Positions 9,217 to 17,203 are shown, counted from the stretch's first letter. The stretch is DNA of 34,572 bases from Gloeomargarita lithophora Alchichica-D10 (GCF_001870225.1 NZ_CP017675.1:3014711-3049282); one strand, 5' to 3'. Made by a program: numbers and translations. Notes: generated by a model not told the origin, from the sequence alone.

Positions 9217-9789
9217 TCATATCTCGTCGCCAAGTTCACGCAACATAGAAACGGTTACTGGAAGCCTCTGTTGCAAAAGAATTTTGAAGTATTCTTCCTT
9301 AGTCTTAGGCGGATTCCGTAATCGTTTTCTGACCGATTCTATCGCTTCCGCCACTTTAGCTTGCCGCAGATCCATAACACACGCAATGAAATCATCAGGG
9401 TGCTGCACCTCTATGTCGTATGGCAGTAATATCTGCTTGGGAAAATCTTTTTCATTAAAGGTGATAATAACATCCACACCCCCGCGGATAGCTACGGCAA
9501 GCACATGGCAATCCTTTGAATCTGGTAACTGCAATGATGGAATCAAAGATTCATAGCCAGTAATCAGACAGTCTCGAACACAGCTATTCATCAAGTTTTT
9601 GGTTCGAGTGAGTTGTTCTGAGTTCAGGTGAGGTTTATTTTTGAGTACATTTCGCATCCACTCATCGTGGATTTGATCTGTCCATTTAGCTCGAAAAAGA
9701 TCAGTCAGCGCCAGTTGCATTAACACATCTCGCAGAGGTGCTGGGTAAAGGACACAGGCATCATAAAGTGCTGTGTAGTGAGAATACAT
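9217..9789 (-). CDS. PIN-domain protein, probable toxin of an HTH/PIN toxin-antitoxin pair
   Basis: The 190-residue protein begins TALYDACVLYP, with the first acidic residue of a PIN fold just after strand 1. It has a conserved acidic cluster around PDSKDCHVLAVA and the late motif IITFNEKDFP, the usual order for PIN (VapC-like) ribonucleases. Its ATG at 9789 follows directly on the stop codon of the HTH gene with no intervening base, so translation is probably coupled. Upstream HTH plus downstream PIN is a known arrangement in bacterial genomes. The RNA target and actual toxicity are unknown. The C-terminal tail of about 55 residues goes beyond a minimal PIN domain. Confidence 0.8.
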   Translation of the reverse strand: MYSHYTALYDACVLYPAPLRDVLMQLALTDLFRAKWTDQIHDEWMRNVLKNKPHLNSEQLTRTKNLMNSCVRDCLITGYESLIPSLQLPDSKDCHVLAVAIRGGVDVIITFNEKDFPKQILLPYDIEVQHPDDFIACVMDLRQAKVAEAIESVRKRLRNPPKTKEEYFKILLQQRLPVTVSMLRELGDEI

Positions 9790-10251
9790 TTAATAACCCA
9801 TACCGAGTTCTTGAGCTTGGAGGACTAACTCATCCAAAACTTGGGTTCTGGCTTCGTCCGTTTTACGTTTATAATCCATCACATCTTGGAAGCGGACTCG
9901 ACGATGTTTCCCCACCGTTCGATAGGGAATCACTCCAGACTCCAGGAGCTTGATCAGAAAAGGGCGGGAAACGTTGAGCACATCCGCCGCCTCCTGCGTT
10001 GTGAATTCATAATGAATCGGAATGACGGTGACCGCATTACCGCGTGCCATCTGACTCAGAATATCTACCAACAAATAGAAGGCAGAAGCAGGGATAACGA
10101 CCGGATTCTCATGCCCATCTGCATCAACGACGCTAAGCCGCAGGTTGGGTTGCCCCTGGTTGGAGTATGACGCAAGAACCCGGCTACTGACTTGAGAAAG
10201 CTGTATCTCAGACTCCGTTGGTAGTTGGAGATTTTGGGTAGGGATTGCCAT
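9790..10251 (-). CDS. Excisionase/MerR-type HTH protein, probable antitoxin
   Basis: The 153-residue protein carries, at about residues 80-130, an excisionase-type winged HTH: FTTQEAADVLNVSRPFLIKL, then a wing with GKHRRVRFQDVMDYK. The N-terminal 80 residues are less distinctive and may help bind the toxin or dimerise. It ends in TAA at 9792-9790, immediately followed by the ATG of the PIN gene. As antitoxin it would be expected to bind the promoter region just above 10251 and repress its own operon; I see no clear palindromic operator there. The role is inferred from gene order and domains. Confidence 0.8.
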   Translation of the reverse strand: MAIPTQNLQLPTESEIQLSQVSSRVLASYSNQGQPNLRLSVVDADGHENPVVIPASAFYLLVDILSQMARGNAVTVIPIHYEFTTQEAADVLNVSRPFLIKLLESGVIPYRTVGKHRRVRFQDVMDYKRKTDEARTQVLDELVLQAQELGMGY

Positions 10252-10521
10252 AGTTTTAACCCACGAACATAACTAGTAAAGTCTATATTACTCATTAATC
10301 GAAATAAAAGCAATATCTGCAACAATCGCCACATTAGAAGAACTGTGGCTTGTAATTGCAACTGTATCGAAATGGGCTAAGGTTATCCCTCTCTAATTTA
10401 TTAGTTGAACTTATGAGAATGCCAATTCTCAAAAAATCACCCCTACCGAGGCTCGAATCAAGCCCCTGTAAAATGCCCAAGAAGGCTGGTCAAATTGATT
10501 TTCCCTATAATCACAACTTAG

Positions 10522-10614
10522 AAAAAATTTCCTTGGATTGGCACCTATGCGCCCCTAGAAGCAATGCTGGCAATTGCATCAATTATCAGCACGTTCCTAG
10601 TCATTCTAAAATAA
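10522..10614 (+). pseudogene. Possible C-terminal remnant of a membrane protein
   Basis: This frame opens after a TAG at 10519-10521 and reads FPWIGTYAPLEAMLAIAS, then IISTFLVILK and TAA at 10612-10614, which looks like a terminal transmembrane helix. A run of six A bases just before it (10522-10527) is a plausible frameshift site joining it to the upstream frame. No family is recognised, and chance cannot be ruled out. Confidence 0.2.
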
Positions 10615-10633
10615 TAAAAATATTAAGAAGAAC

Positions 10634-10680
10634 TATTACGGCAACGGCATTCTGAGGTTTTTTGTAAATTATAAGTTTAA
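10634..10680 (+). repeat. Degenerate island repeat, copy 1
   Basis: Reads TATTACGGCAACGGCATTCT followed by a T-rich run and ATAAGTTTAATTA. It aligns along about 45 bp with the copies at 10722 and 11111: a TACGGC(A/G)AC head, then a T-run, then TAA(A/T)TTTA. Confidence 0.5.
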
Positions 10681-10721
10681 TTATTTGTGAGGCAAAATCC
10701 AGTTTTGTTGGAAATAATAAC

Positions 10722-10776
10722 TATATGGCGACAAGATTTTACGGTTTTTCTATTAATTTTAAGTTCCAGCAGCTAT
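10722..10776 (+). repeat. Degenerate island repeat, copy 2
   Basis: Reads TATATGGCGACAAGATTTTA and continues with a T-rich run and ATTAATTTTAAGTTCCA. It is the best match to the copy at 11111. A possible inverted head (TTCGTCGCCAA) follows at 10777-10787. Confidence 0.5.
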
Positions 10777-10900
10777 TTCGTCGCCAACTTGGGATAAATG
10801 CGCTAGAAGCCATACGGCGACGGAGTTTTTTGCCCTAGAGAAGCAGACTACTGCCGCTCATCTCTTCCCCCATTAGCCTGAATTGAGATAATTATTCAGA

Positions 10901-10906
10901 TATAAT
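10901..10906 (+). promoter_or_regulatory. Possible -10 box in the island upstream of trpB
   Basis: A perfect TATAAT followed by G, but the -35 region 16-17 bp upstream (around CTGAAT) is weak. If real, the transcript would have a leader of over 300 bases before trpB, or make an unannotated RNA. Confidence 0.2.
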
Positions 10907-11110
10907 GTCTTTGTTTTACTAACATTAACCATTTTAATTTTAGTTAAATTTTATAGTTCTAGTTTTGTTGTGGCGAGACATTTATCAGATTTTTTAAGAA
11001 ACTTATTTATACAATTATTACCAAAAAAACACTCTAAAATTTCTACTAAAAATAGAATTTTAACTATTAAATAAGCTTTTTTAGATTTTTAGTAAAATTT
11101 TAACTAAAAC

Positions 11111-11160
11111 TTATACGGCAACAGGATTATCAGCTTATTTACTAATTTTAGAATTACCAC
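11111..11160 (+). repeat. Degenerate island repeat, copy 3
   Basis: Reads TTATACGGCAACAGGATTAT, then CAGCTTATTTACTAATTTTAGAATTACCA, aligning with copies 1 and 2. It lies about 60 bp upstream of trpB. Confidence 0.5.
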
Positions 11161-11225
11161 AGGATCGTCTATTCCTCCAGGGAAAAATGTATAATTTTGG
11201 GGATGGGAGCAGGTAAAACGCTGTG

Positions 11226-12431
11226 ATGGTTACGCAGGTGCCAGATGCTTTGGGTCGGTTTGGTCGCTTTGGCGGTAAGTACGTCCCGGAAACTTTGATG
11301 CCTGCCCTAGGGGAGTTGGAGCAGGTTTATTGGGCGTGTAAGGATGACCCCCAATTTCAGCAAGAATTACAACTTTTGTACAAAAATTATGTGGGACGGC
11401 CTACGCCGCTGTACTTTGCCGAACGTTTAAGTCGTTATTACCAGCAATCCGATGGCACTTATCCCCTGATATACCTCAAGCGGGAAGACCTGAATCACAC
11501 GGGGGCGCACAAAATTAACAATGCTTTGGGGCAGGTGTTGTTGGCGCAACGGATGGGCAAACAGCGGATTATTGCGGAAACGGGGGCGGGTCAGCATGGG
11601 GTGGCGACGGCGACGGTGTGTGCCCGGTTTGGCCTGGATTGTGTGATTTATATGGGCGTGCAGGATATGGAGCGTCAGGCTCTGAATGTATTTCGGATGC
11701 GTTTGTTGGGAGCGCGGGTACAGCCGGTGGCCGCCGGGACAGGAACGCTTAAGGATGCGACTTCCGAGGCGATTCGGGATTGGGTAACCAACGTGGAAGC
11801 CACCCACTATATCCTCGGTTCGGTGGCGGGGCCGCATCCCTATCCCATGATGGTGCGGGATTTCCAGAGTGTGATTGGGCAAGAGACCCGGGCGCAATGT
11901 TGGGAGTTGTGGCAGGGTTTGCCGGATGTGCTGTTGGCCTGTGTGGGGGGCGGCTCGAATGCGATGGGGCTGTTCCATGAATTTATCTCAGAACCGCGGG
12001 TGCGCCTGATTGGGGTGGAAGCGGCGGGCGAGGGGGTGAGTACCGGGAAACACGCCGCCACCTTGACCCAGGGGCGGGTGGGGGTGCTGCACGGGGCGAT
12101 GAGTTATCTTTTGCAGGATGACCAGGGGCAGGTGGTGGAGCCGCATTCGATCAGTGCCGGGTTGGACTATCCGGGGGTGGGGCCGGAGCATAGTTATTTG
12201 CAGGAAACCGGGCGGGCGACCTACGCCAGCGTCACCGACGGGGAAGCCCTGAACGCTTTACAACGGGTGAGCCAGTTGGAGGGGATTATTCCCGCCCTGG
12301 AAACCGCCCATGCCTTTGCCTATCTGGAAACCCTAGCACCGCAATGTGCCCCCGGCACCCGCATGGTCATCAACTGTTCTGGGCGGGGGGACAAGGATGT
12401 GCAAACGGTGATGAAACACCTGCACCTGTGA
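11226..12431 (+). CDS. trpB: Tryptophan synthase beta subunit
   Basis: TrpB condenses indole with L-serine to tryptophan using pyridoxal phosphate, normally in an alpha2beta2 complex with TrpA. The opening [16 protein letters not shown] is diagnostic. The PLP-binding lysine is Lys96 in [10 protein letters not shown], the phosphate-binding loop is GGGSNA near residues 241-246, and the C-terminus has [10 protein letters not shown]. About 401 residues is normal length. A GTG directly before the ATG could add one residue. TrpA is not adjacent; dispersed trp genes are usual in cyanobacteria. Confidence 0.97.
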   Translation: MVTQVPDALGRFGRFGGKYVPETLMPALGELEQVYWACKDDPQFQQELQLLYKNYVGRPTPLYFAERLSRYYQQSDGTYPLIYLKREDLNHTGAHKINNALGQVLLAQRMGKQRIIAETGAGQHGVATATVCARFGLDCVIYMGVQDMERQALNVFRMRLLGARVQPVAAGTGTLKDATSEAIRDWVTNVEATHYILGSVAGPHPYPMMVRDFQSVIGQETRAQCWELWQGLPDVLLACVGGGSNAMGLFHEFISEPRVRLIGVEAAGEGVSTGKHAATLTQGRVGVLHGAMSYLLQDDQGQVVEPHSISAGLDYPGVGPEHSYLQETGRATYASVTDGEALNALQRVSQLEGIIPALETAHAFAYLETLAPQCAPGTRMVINCSGRGDKDVQTVMKHLHL

Positions 12432-12477
12432 ACCTACCTACCGCAGACGGATAGGGGGTGCGGGCGGTAATGAAATG

Positions 12478-13656
12478 CTATGCCCCCCGGCTAAACAACC
12501 GATAATACAAAGAAGTTCCCAACTCTTTGATGGGAAATAAAATGTAGGTGAAAGGGTTAATGGTAATAATAATGTTGCGAAAATCCCGCTTAGCGAGGGC
12601 AATAATTCCCTGGGCAACTCCTTGGGGAGACATCACCCCATAGGGATTAAGTTTGCTCTTAAAAGGGCCAAGAATTAGCTTGCGAATCACACAGATATTA
12701 TCCAAGCGTTTCAGGGTGATGAGATTGCCAATTAAACGCTTGCTCAATTCATATAAAGGACTCAAGGCGGGCGAAACCTCCGCTTCGGATGTATTGATCC
12801 AAATTTCTTTACTAGCTTTAGCTTCCGCACCGGTGACGGTACCTAAAAATAATTCCATCAGTTGCACTACCGATAGGGCATTTACCGATAGGGCTGTATC
12901 TATTGCCTCAAAATCCCTGCGTCCATATACATTTACCCCATGATTGATGATCAAAATATCTAATTTTTCTAAAACCGGTACCAGTTGCCTTTCTTGACCG
13001 ATTTGCCAGCCCACCACCTGAATTTTGGGCTGAGCGGTGAACCCTTCGGGATGGGTGGTCAAGGCCGTCACCTGCGCCCCGGCTCGCAACAATTCTTCGC
13101 ATAAAGCCTGCCCCAACGCCCCAGCCGCTCCCGTAACCCCGACTTTTTTGCCCTTCAGGGACAACCCCGTGCCCAACACCTTATCCACCAGGGGAAACAC
13201 GCCGCTGTAGTAGGCATTCACATTATCAAAATGGTGCCGCCAGTGATAGGTGCGATTCACCCACCAGGCGGACGGCGGCTCCACCAAAGCCCCCGGCTGA
13301 TGGTTGTAATCCGTATCCGCCACCGACCACACATAACGACGGGTCGCCCCCGCTAAAAATAAACCCGCATAAATCACCCCCACCCAAAAGCCCATCGCAC
13401 CCGTAAGTAAAGTAATTGTTAGTATAATCACCAGCAAAATTATAGACTCTGTAATGTCATGGTACAGTTGGGAGCGGCGAAAAGCCGTCAGGGAAACCAA
13501 GGATAAATCCCGGCGATAGGCGGCGTGATGGCGGTTATGCCAGCGTTCCAGGGCGGGGATTTGGTGGCAAAGGGCGTGGTAGGCATCCCGTAAAATTTCC
13601 GTCAAGACGAGAGAACCGCAGGCAGTAGCGGCAAAAGCCAGCCAATTCACACCCAT
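12478..13656 (-). CDS. Bifunctional sterol desaturase/short-chain dehydrogenase-like protein
   Basis: The N-terminal half (about 1-165) is a membrane fatty-acid-hydroxylase/sterol-desaturase module with histidine boxes in DAYHALCH, WHNRHH and HWRHH and hydrophobic segments between them, fitting a di-iron site. The C-terminal half is a Rossmann short-chain dehydrogenase: GVTGAAGALG for cofactor, INHGVN, and YELSK as the catalytic Tyr/Lys pair. This fusion is a recognised cyanobacterial family with no firmly established substrate. The ATG at 13656 gives an N-terminus of the usual length; a TTG at 13686 would add ten residues. It converges on trpB and diverges from the PTPS gene. Confidence 0.85.
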   Translation of the reverse strand: MGVNWLAFAATACGSLVLTEILRDAYHALCHQIPALERWHNRHHAAYRRDLSLVSLTAFRRSQLYHDITESIILLVIILTITLLTGAMGFWVGVIYAGLFLAGATRRYVWSVADTDYNHQPGALVEPPSAWWVNRTYHWRHHFDNVNAYYSGVFPLVDKVLGTGLSLKGKKVGVTGAAGALGQALCEELLRAGAQVTALTTHPEGFTAQPKIQVVGWQIGQERQLVPVLEKLDILIINHGVNVYGRRDFEAIDTALSVNALSVVQLMELFLGTVTGAEAKASKEIWINTSEAEVSPALSPLYELSKRLIGNLITLKRLDNICVIRKLILGPFKSKLNPYGVMSPQGVAQGIIALAKRDFRNIIITINPFTYILFPIKELGTSLYYRLFSRGA

Positions 13657-13766
13657 ACCTAGCAACAACGGTACTACTCTAGGCAATTTTGCGGAAGGAA
13701 TGCAAGCACACCCTGGCAGGTTGGCCGGTGAATCGGTAGAATTAGAAAGGCTTTTTTAGAATTTCC

Positions 13767-14633
13767 ATGCGTTGTATTATTAACCGGCGGGCGCAGTTTT
13801 CCGCCAGCCATTGTTACAGCATTCCCCAGTGGTCAGAGGCGGAAAATTTCCGCTGTTTTGGTAAGGGGAGCCAGTTTCCCGGCCACGGACACAATTACAT
13901 TTTATATGTGGCGATGGTGGGGGAAATTGATGAATGTGGCATGGTTTTGAATCTATCGGAGGTAAAGCACGTCATTCGCCGGGAGGTGACCGAACCCCTG
14001 GACAATAGTTTTTTGAATCGGGCGTGGCCGGAATTTTCCCAAACCCTGCCCACCACGGAATTCATCGCCTACGCCATTTGGCACCGCCTCGTTCCCCATT
14101 TGCCCCTGGCGCAGATTCAGTTGTATGAACACCCCCAACTTTGGGCGGAATACCAAGGAGATGCCATGAACGCCTATTTGACCGTTGGAACCCACTTCAG
14201 TGCCGCCCACCGTTTGGCGCGGGTGGATTTTTCGGAGACGGAAAACTACACCACCTACGGCAAATGCGCCCGTCCCCACGGCCACGGCCACAATTATCAC
14301 CTGGAGGTGACGGTGCGGGGGAAAATTGACCCGGTGACGGGAATGCTGGTGGATTTGGTTGCCCTGCAAGGGGTGATTGACCGGGAGGTGGTGGAGCCGT
14401 TGGATCACACCTTTTTGAACAAAGATATTCCCTACTTTGGGGACGTGGTGCCGACCGCAGAACATATTGCCCTGTATATTGTCCAGCTTTTGCAAGAACC
14501 AGTCCGCAGGTTGGGAGCCGCATTGCACAAGGTTAAATTGGTGGAAAGCCCCAACAATTCCTGTGAAATTTATGCAGATGATGTGCGAACGGTAACCCCA
14601 GTACCTTCCTTAGCTGTGGCGGCCAGTCGGTGA
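13767..14633 (+). CDS. Tandem 6-pyruvoyl-tetrahydropterin synthase/QueD-like protein
   Basis: The 288-residue protein contains two copies of the PTPS fold. Domain 1 (about 1-130) has FSASHCY and PGHGHNY; domain 2 (about 133-270) has FSAAHRL and HGHGHNYHLEV. The three zinc-binding histidines are present in each copy. Such enzymes act on dihydroneopterin triphosphate, giving 6-carboxytetrahydropterin (queuosine/7-deazaguanine pathway) or pyruvoyl-tetrahydropterin; the two cannot be told apart here. Its last codons overlap the start of gun4 by four bases (GTGA), implying translational coupling. Its own ATG at 13767 follows the divergent spacer with the desaturase gene. Confidence 0.88.
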   Translation: MRCIINRRAQFSASHCYSIPQWSEAENFRCFGKGSQFPGHGHNYILYVAMVGEIDECGMVLNLSEVKHVIRREVTEPLDNSFLNRAWPEFSQTLPTTEFIAYAIWHRLVPHLPLAQIQLYEHPQLWAEYQGDAMNAYLTVGTHFSAAHRLARVDFSETENYTTYGKCARPHGHGHNYHLEVTVRGKIDPVTGMLVDLVALQGVIDREVVEPLDHTFLNKDIPYFGDVVPTAEHIALYIVQLLQEPVRRLGAALHKVKLVESPNNSCEIYADDVRTVTPVPSLAVAASR

Positions 14634-15319
14634 AGGCTGTGGCTGATTTCTCTACCCTAGAATCCCTCCCCCCCAAACAGCAGTGGGTCTGGCTGGGGGA
14701 ATGGCTCCAGGGGGGGGCAGAACCGGGGCGGGAGTTGCTGGATTATTTGCAAAAGCGGGCGCAGTTACCGGAGTTTCCCCAAGTCCTAGACGGGCGGATG
14801 TACGAATTGCTCTGGCGCTCCGAACTGCCCGAATTGCAAGGGGCGGCCAAGGAAACATTTCCCCAGGGGATTGTACCGCTTTTGTCTGAGCGCTCCCAGG
14901 ATTATACGCCTTTACTCATTCATATATTGTCTGAACAATGGCAAACCGCCGACCAATGGACACGCCAGCGGTTATGCCAACTGGCTGGGGCGGACACCCG
15001 GGGCTGGCTGTACTTTAGCGAGGTGCAGAGAATCCCCGTCCTCGACCTGCAAACCATAGATGCCCTGTGGCGACTGCATTCCCTGGGGCAGTTTGGCTTT
15101 CGGGTGCAACGGCGGGTTTGGCTGGGGTGCAGGCGGAATTGGGATAAATTTTGGCGGACGATTGGCTGGTATGCGGATGGCACCTGGCCTCGCTATCCCC
15201 AGGGTTTTACCTGGAATGTGACTGCCCCGCTGGGACATTTACCCCTAGCGGATCAAAAGCGGGGGGTGCGAGTTTTGGAGGCATTGCTCCAACATCCGGC
15301 GTGGGAAACGGGGAATTAG
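14630..15319 (+). CDS. gun4: Gun4, tetrapyrrole-binding activator of Mg-chelatase
   Basis: The 229-residue protein has the two-part cyanobacterial Gun4 layout: an N-terminal helical domain (about 1-85) and the Gun4 core (about 90-225). The core shows RGWLYFSEVQRIPVLDLQTI, FGFRVQRRVWL, YPQGFTWNVTAPLGHLPL and RGVRVLEAL. Gun4 binds protoporphyrin IX and Mg-protoporphyrin and stimulates ChlH of Mg-chelatase, steering flux into chlorophyll. Length and both domains match the Synechocystis protein closely as I remember it. The GTG start at 14630 overlaps the PTPS stop. Translation may therefore depend on the upstream pterin gene. Confidence 0.95.
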   Translation: MKAVADFSTLESLPPKQQWVWLGEWLQGGAEPGRELLDYLQKRAQLPEFPQVLDGRMYELLWRSELPELQGAAKETFPQGIVPLLSERSQDYTPLLIHILSEQWQTADQWTRQRLCQLAGADTRGWLYFSEVQRIPVLDLQTIDALWRLHSLGQFGFRVQRRVWLGCRRNWDKFWRTIGWYADGTWPRYPQGFTWNVTAPLGHLPLADQKRGVRVLEALLQHPAWETGN

Positions 15320-15512
15320 CGGGTAGATGTTTCCCTTTGGTAAACCGGATTCACTCCAATAGAGGGGCATCATAAAGGAATGTGCGTAGCAAAATGTAGG
15401 TAGCGTAGTTAAGTGAGGCGATTTATATTCACCTCTACCGCATATAAAATTTACCCAATGGCTTTAGGATACAATCTTCGTAATATCTGGTAGCCCTTTG
15501 GTTGTGTTTGTT

Positions 15513-15737
15513 ATGGCATCAATATCCCGTGTTGTTCACAGCGACCCTGAAATTCTGGGAGGAACCCCTGTTTTTGTGGGAACTCGTGTGCCCATGAGAA
15601 CCTTACTTGATTATCTTGAGGCGGGCGATTCACTAGAGGTATTTTTAGACCATTTCCCTAGTGTCAGTCGAGAACAGGCGATTGCAGTCCTTGAATTAGC
15701 CAAGGAAATGTTGGCCGCCTATGCGAATCCTGCTTGA
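15513..15737 (+). CDS. DUF433 protein, probable antitoxin
   Basis: The 74-residue protein has the DUF433 signature: ILGGTPVFVGTRVPMRTLLD, then a short helical C-terminus with VSREQAIAVLELAKEML. DUF433 proteins carry a small HTH and are usually paired with DUF5615 PIN-like proteins, as here. The ATG at 15513 gives the normal start; the upstream TTG at 15498 would add five atypical residues. The 3' end overlaps the toxin gene by 17 bases. Confidence 0.85.
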   Translation: MASISRVVHSDPEILGGTPVFVGTRVPMRTLLDYLEAGDSLEVFLDHFPSVSREQAIAVLELAKEMLAAYANPA

Positions 15738-16047
15738 TGAGTGTGTCCCACGTCCGTTAAAGCATGAGCTTGCCGATTACGAAATACGCACGGTTGTCGA
15801 GATGGGATGGTCAGGGAAAAAGAACGGTGAATTGTTGCGGTTGATGTGTCAGGAAGGTTTTACAGTCCTCCTCACCGCCGATCAAAATTTGCGTTATCAG
15901 CAAAACTTACAGCAAGCTGGAGTGGCCGTTGTTGTTCTTGTAGCATCTAGCAATAAGCTTTCTGACTTACTTCCACTGATACCAGATGCTTGTGACGTTT
16001 TAGATACCATTGCTCCGGGAGAAGTGATTGAAGTTGGCGGTTCCTGA
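15721..16047 (+). CDS. DUF5615 PIN-like protein, probable toxin
   Basis: The 108-residue protein begins MRILLDECVPRPL, the typical first strand of DUF5615/Mut7-C PIN-like proteins with its acidic residue. It continues with FTVLLTADQNLRYQQN, the second acidic motif, and ends without further domains. It overlaps the DUF433 gene by 17 bases, which fits coupled production of antitoxin and toxin. Nuclease activity is inferred from the fold. Confidence 0.85.
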   Translation: MRILLDECVPRPLKHELADYEIRTVVEMGWSGKKNGELLRLMCQEGFTVLLTADQNLRYQQNLQQAGVAVVVLVASSNKLSDLLPLIPDACDVLDTIAPGEVIEVGGS

Positions 16048-16085
16048 AAGTTGTGTTCACACTCAATGAATCCAACCGTGCTTTC

Positions 16086-16190
16086 ATATAGCAATATGAC
16101 ACGATTTACGAACAGAAATTCCGCAGAACCAGGAACGGGGGCGGTGCCCCTGCGACCGCTGTTCAAAATTGAATTAGGATTGCCATATAT
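16086..16190 (+). mobile_element. Interspersed repeat B, MITE-like, with hairpin core
   Basis: The ends are inverted: ATATAGCAATATGAC near 16086 on the left and ATTGCCATATAT (16179-16190) on the right. The core at 16136-16157 is identical to repeat A and forms GCGGT (16141-16145) / ACCGC (16155-16159). The left half also aligns with repeat C (GATTTACGAACAGAAATTC). No coding capacity. Confidence 0.6.
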
Positions 16191-16199
16191 TCATCCAGT

Positions 16200-16736
16200 T
16201 TAAGCAATCAACTCACCAACAGGAAGGCTAAATCCAGGTAAGACCTTGATGGTGGTCGCATTTTGAGATTCTGGCAATAACCGTTGGGAATCCGCCGTAA
16301 TCATCATCAGCCAGCGACTTTCAGGGAAAATGAGCCAAACTTCTTGGGCATTGGATGCTAAGTATTCTCTAACTTTGGTAAAAACATCTTCAGCCGCATC
16401 TGTGGGCGAAACAATTTCCGCAATGAGGGAAAAACTATGGGGTAGAACCTTGAAATCACCAAATTCATGCACCAATGCCGGTGGCAGGTAAGCCACATCA
16501 GGACAACGTACTCGCCCCACCGTGCGACAGGCCGTTTCGGTATAGATTTCACCACCTTGCCCGCTGGAAATCATGTGGCTGCGCCAGTGATAAGCCAATC
16601 TGGCTTGAATGCGTCCTGTTTTTGCGGTCATTTCCCTGATCCCGACCAGTTTTTCATCAACCCATTCATAACGCTCTGGCGGGTTTTCAAGAAATGCCTC
16701 CAAGGATAAGGATTTCGGGGGAGATACAATGACCAC
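16200..16736 (-). CDS. Uma2 family (DUF820) endonuclease-like protein
   Basis: The 178-residue protein covers a complete DUF820/Uma2 domain: FLENPPERYEWVDEKLVGI near the start, RCPDVAYLPP and LIAEIVSPTD in the middle (acidic residues of the PD-(D/E)XK-like centre), and AQEVWLIFPESRWLMM. Uma2 proteins are greatly expanded in cyanobacteria and their function is not settled. There is no coiled-coil tail, unlike the gene at the left window edge. The start is GTG at 16736; no good Shine-Dalgarno is seen. It stands alone between repeat B and the C/pseudogene region. Confidence 0.85.
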   Translation of the reverse strand: MVIVSPPKSLSLEAFLENPPERYEWVDEKLVGIREMTAKTGRIQARLAYHWRSHMISSGQGGEIYTETACRTVGRVRCPDVAYLPPALVHEFGDFKVLPHSFSLIAEIVSPTDAAEDVFTKVREYLASNAQEVWLIFPESRWLMMITADSQRLLPESQNATTIKVLPGFSLPVGELIA

Positions 16737-16802
16737 TTTGCCTTACTTGGTTTAGGTACATCTAATTCTTATTTTATTCTAACGAAGGAACGCTTCTAAA
16801 AA

Positions 16803-16878
16803 TAGGTCGCAGGGACACACTCCCCCGTAGTTGGTTCCTCTGAATTTTTGTTTGTAAATCCGGTGAGATTGCTATGGA
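16803..16878 (-). repeat. Interspersed repeat C, half copy
   Basis: On the minus strand it starts CCATAGCAATCTCACCGG, continues with GATTTACAAACAAAAATTC and GAGGAACCAACTACGGGGG, and reaches the core TCCCTGCGACC. It aligns with the left half of repeat B over about 75 bp; beyond the core the match stops. Confidence 0.55.
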
Positions 16879-16893
16879 GTATTGCTGTATTTT

Positions 16894-17200
16894 TCAAAGC
16901 AATTCCTGGCGTAACTCCCGCAGAGCCGCCCCCGTGCCCGCAGATGCCGCTGTTTGCAATACCTGGGCGACCAATGCGGATAGGTTAACTTCTGGGAAAT
17001 AACGGCTGTAATTGGCTAAAACATAACCGTCCCCATCCAAGCAGTACATCCGCAGGTGTTCACTTTTGGACAACCATACTTCCGGGACTCGAGCGGATCA
17101 CACTTTCCGGTGGTAATTCAATGGGTTTGCCCGCCAGAATCGCATTCATCGGCAATATACTGAACATTGATTCCAGGGTATCACCAGCTTGGGAAAAGGG
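16894..17200 (-). pseudogene. Frameshifted Uma2-like 3' remnant
   Basis: One frame reads SPFSQAGDTLESMF through PPESVIRSSPG and stops at TGA 17062-17060. A second frame, entered at about 17081-17086 by a one-base shift, continues EVWLSKSEHLRMYCLDGDGY, RYFPEVNLSALVAQVL and GTGAALRELRQELL to TGA at 16894. Joined, this resembles the C-terminal part of a longer Uma2-type protein. The upstream part is missing: the remnant begins right after the stop of the ABC gene. Together with repeat C it explains the 16737-17203 gap. The family call is moderate. Confidence 0.5.
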
Positions 17201-17203
17201 GGA

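Larger units (their letters stand above)
10252..11222. other. AT-rich gene-poor island with decayed repeats
   Basis: No convincing gene occupies these roughly 970 bp. The 99-codon open frame at 10356-10655 has no recognisable protein features. The right part is strongly AT-rich compared with trpB and contains at least three diverged copies of one repeat (10634, 10722, 11111) and weaker partial copies near 10812 and 10970. A short possible gene remnant lies at 10522-10614. Confidence 0.7.

Noticed and set aside
10356-10655. 99-codon open frame in the AT-rich island
   Set aside because: No motif, no ribosome binding site and irregular composition; only a short stretch in another frame looks protein-like.
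10634-11160. CRISPR array upstream of trpB
   Set aside because: Copies are unevenly spaced and strongly diverged, and no cas genes are nearby.
14197-14523. Pro-rich minus-strand frame within the PTPS gene
   Set aside because: Antisense to a gene with two complete zinc-binding sites; composition typical of a shadow frame.
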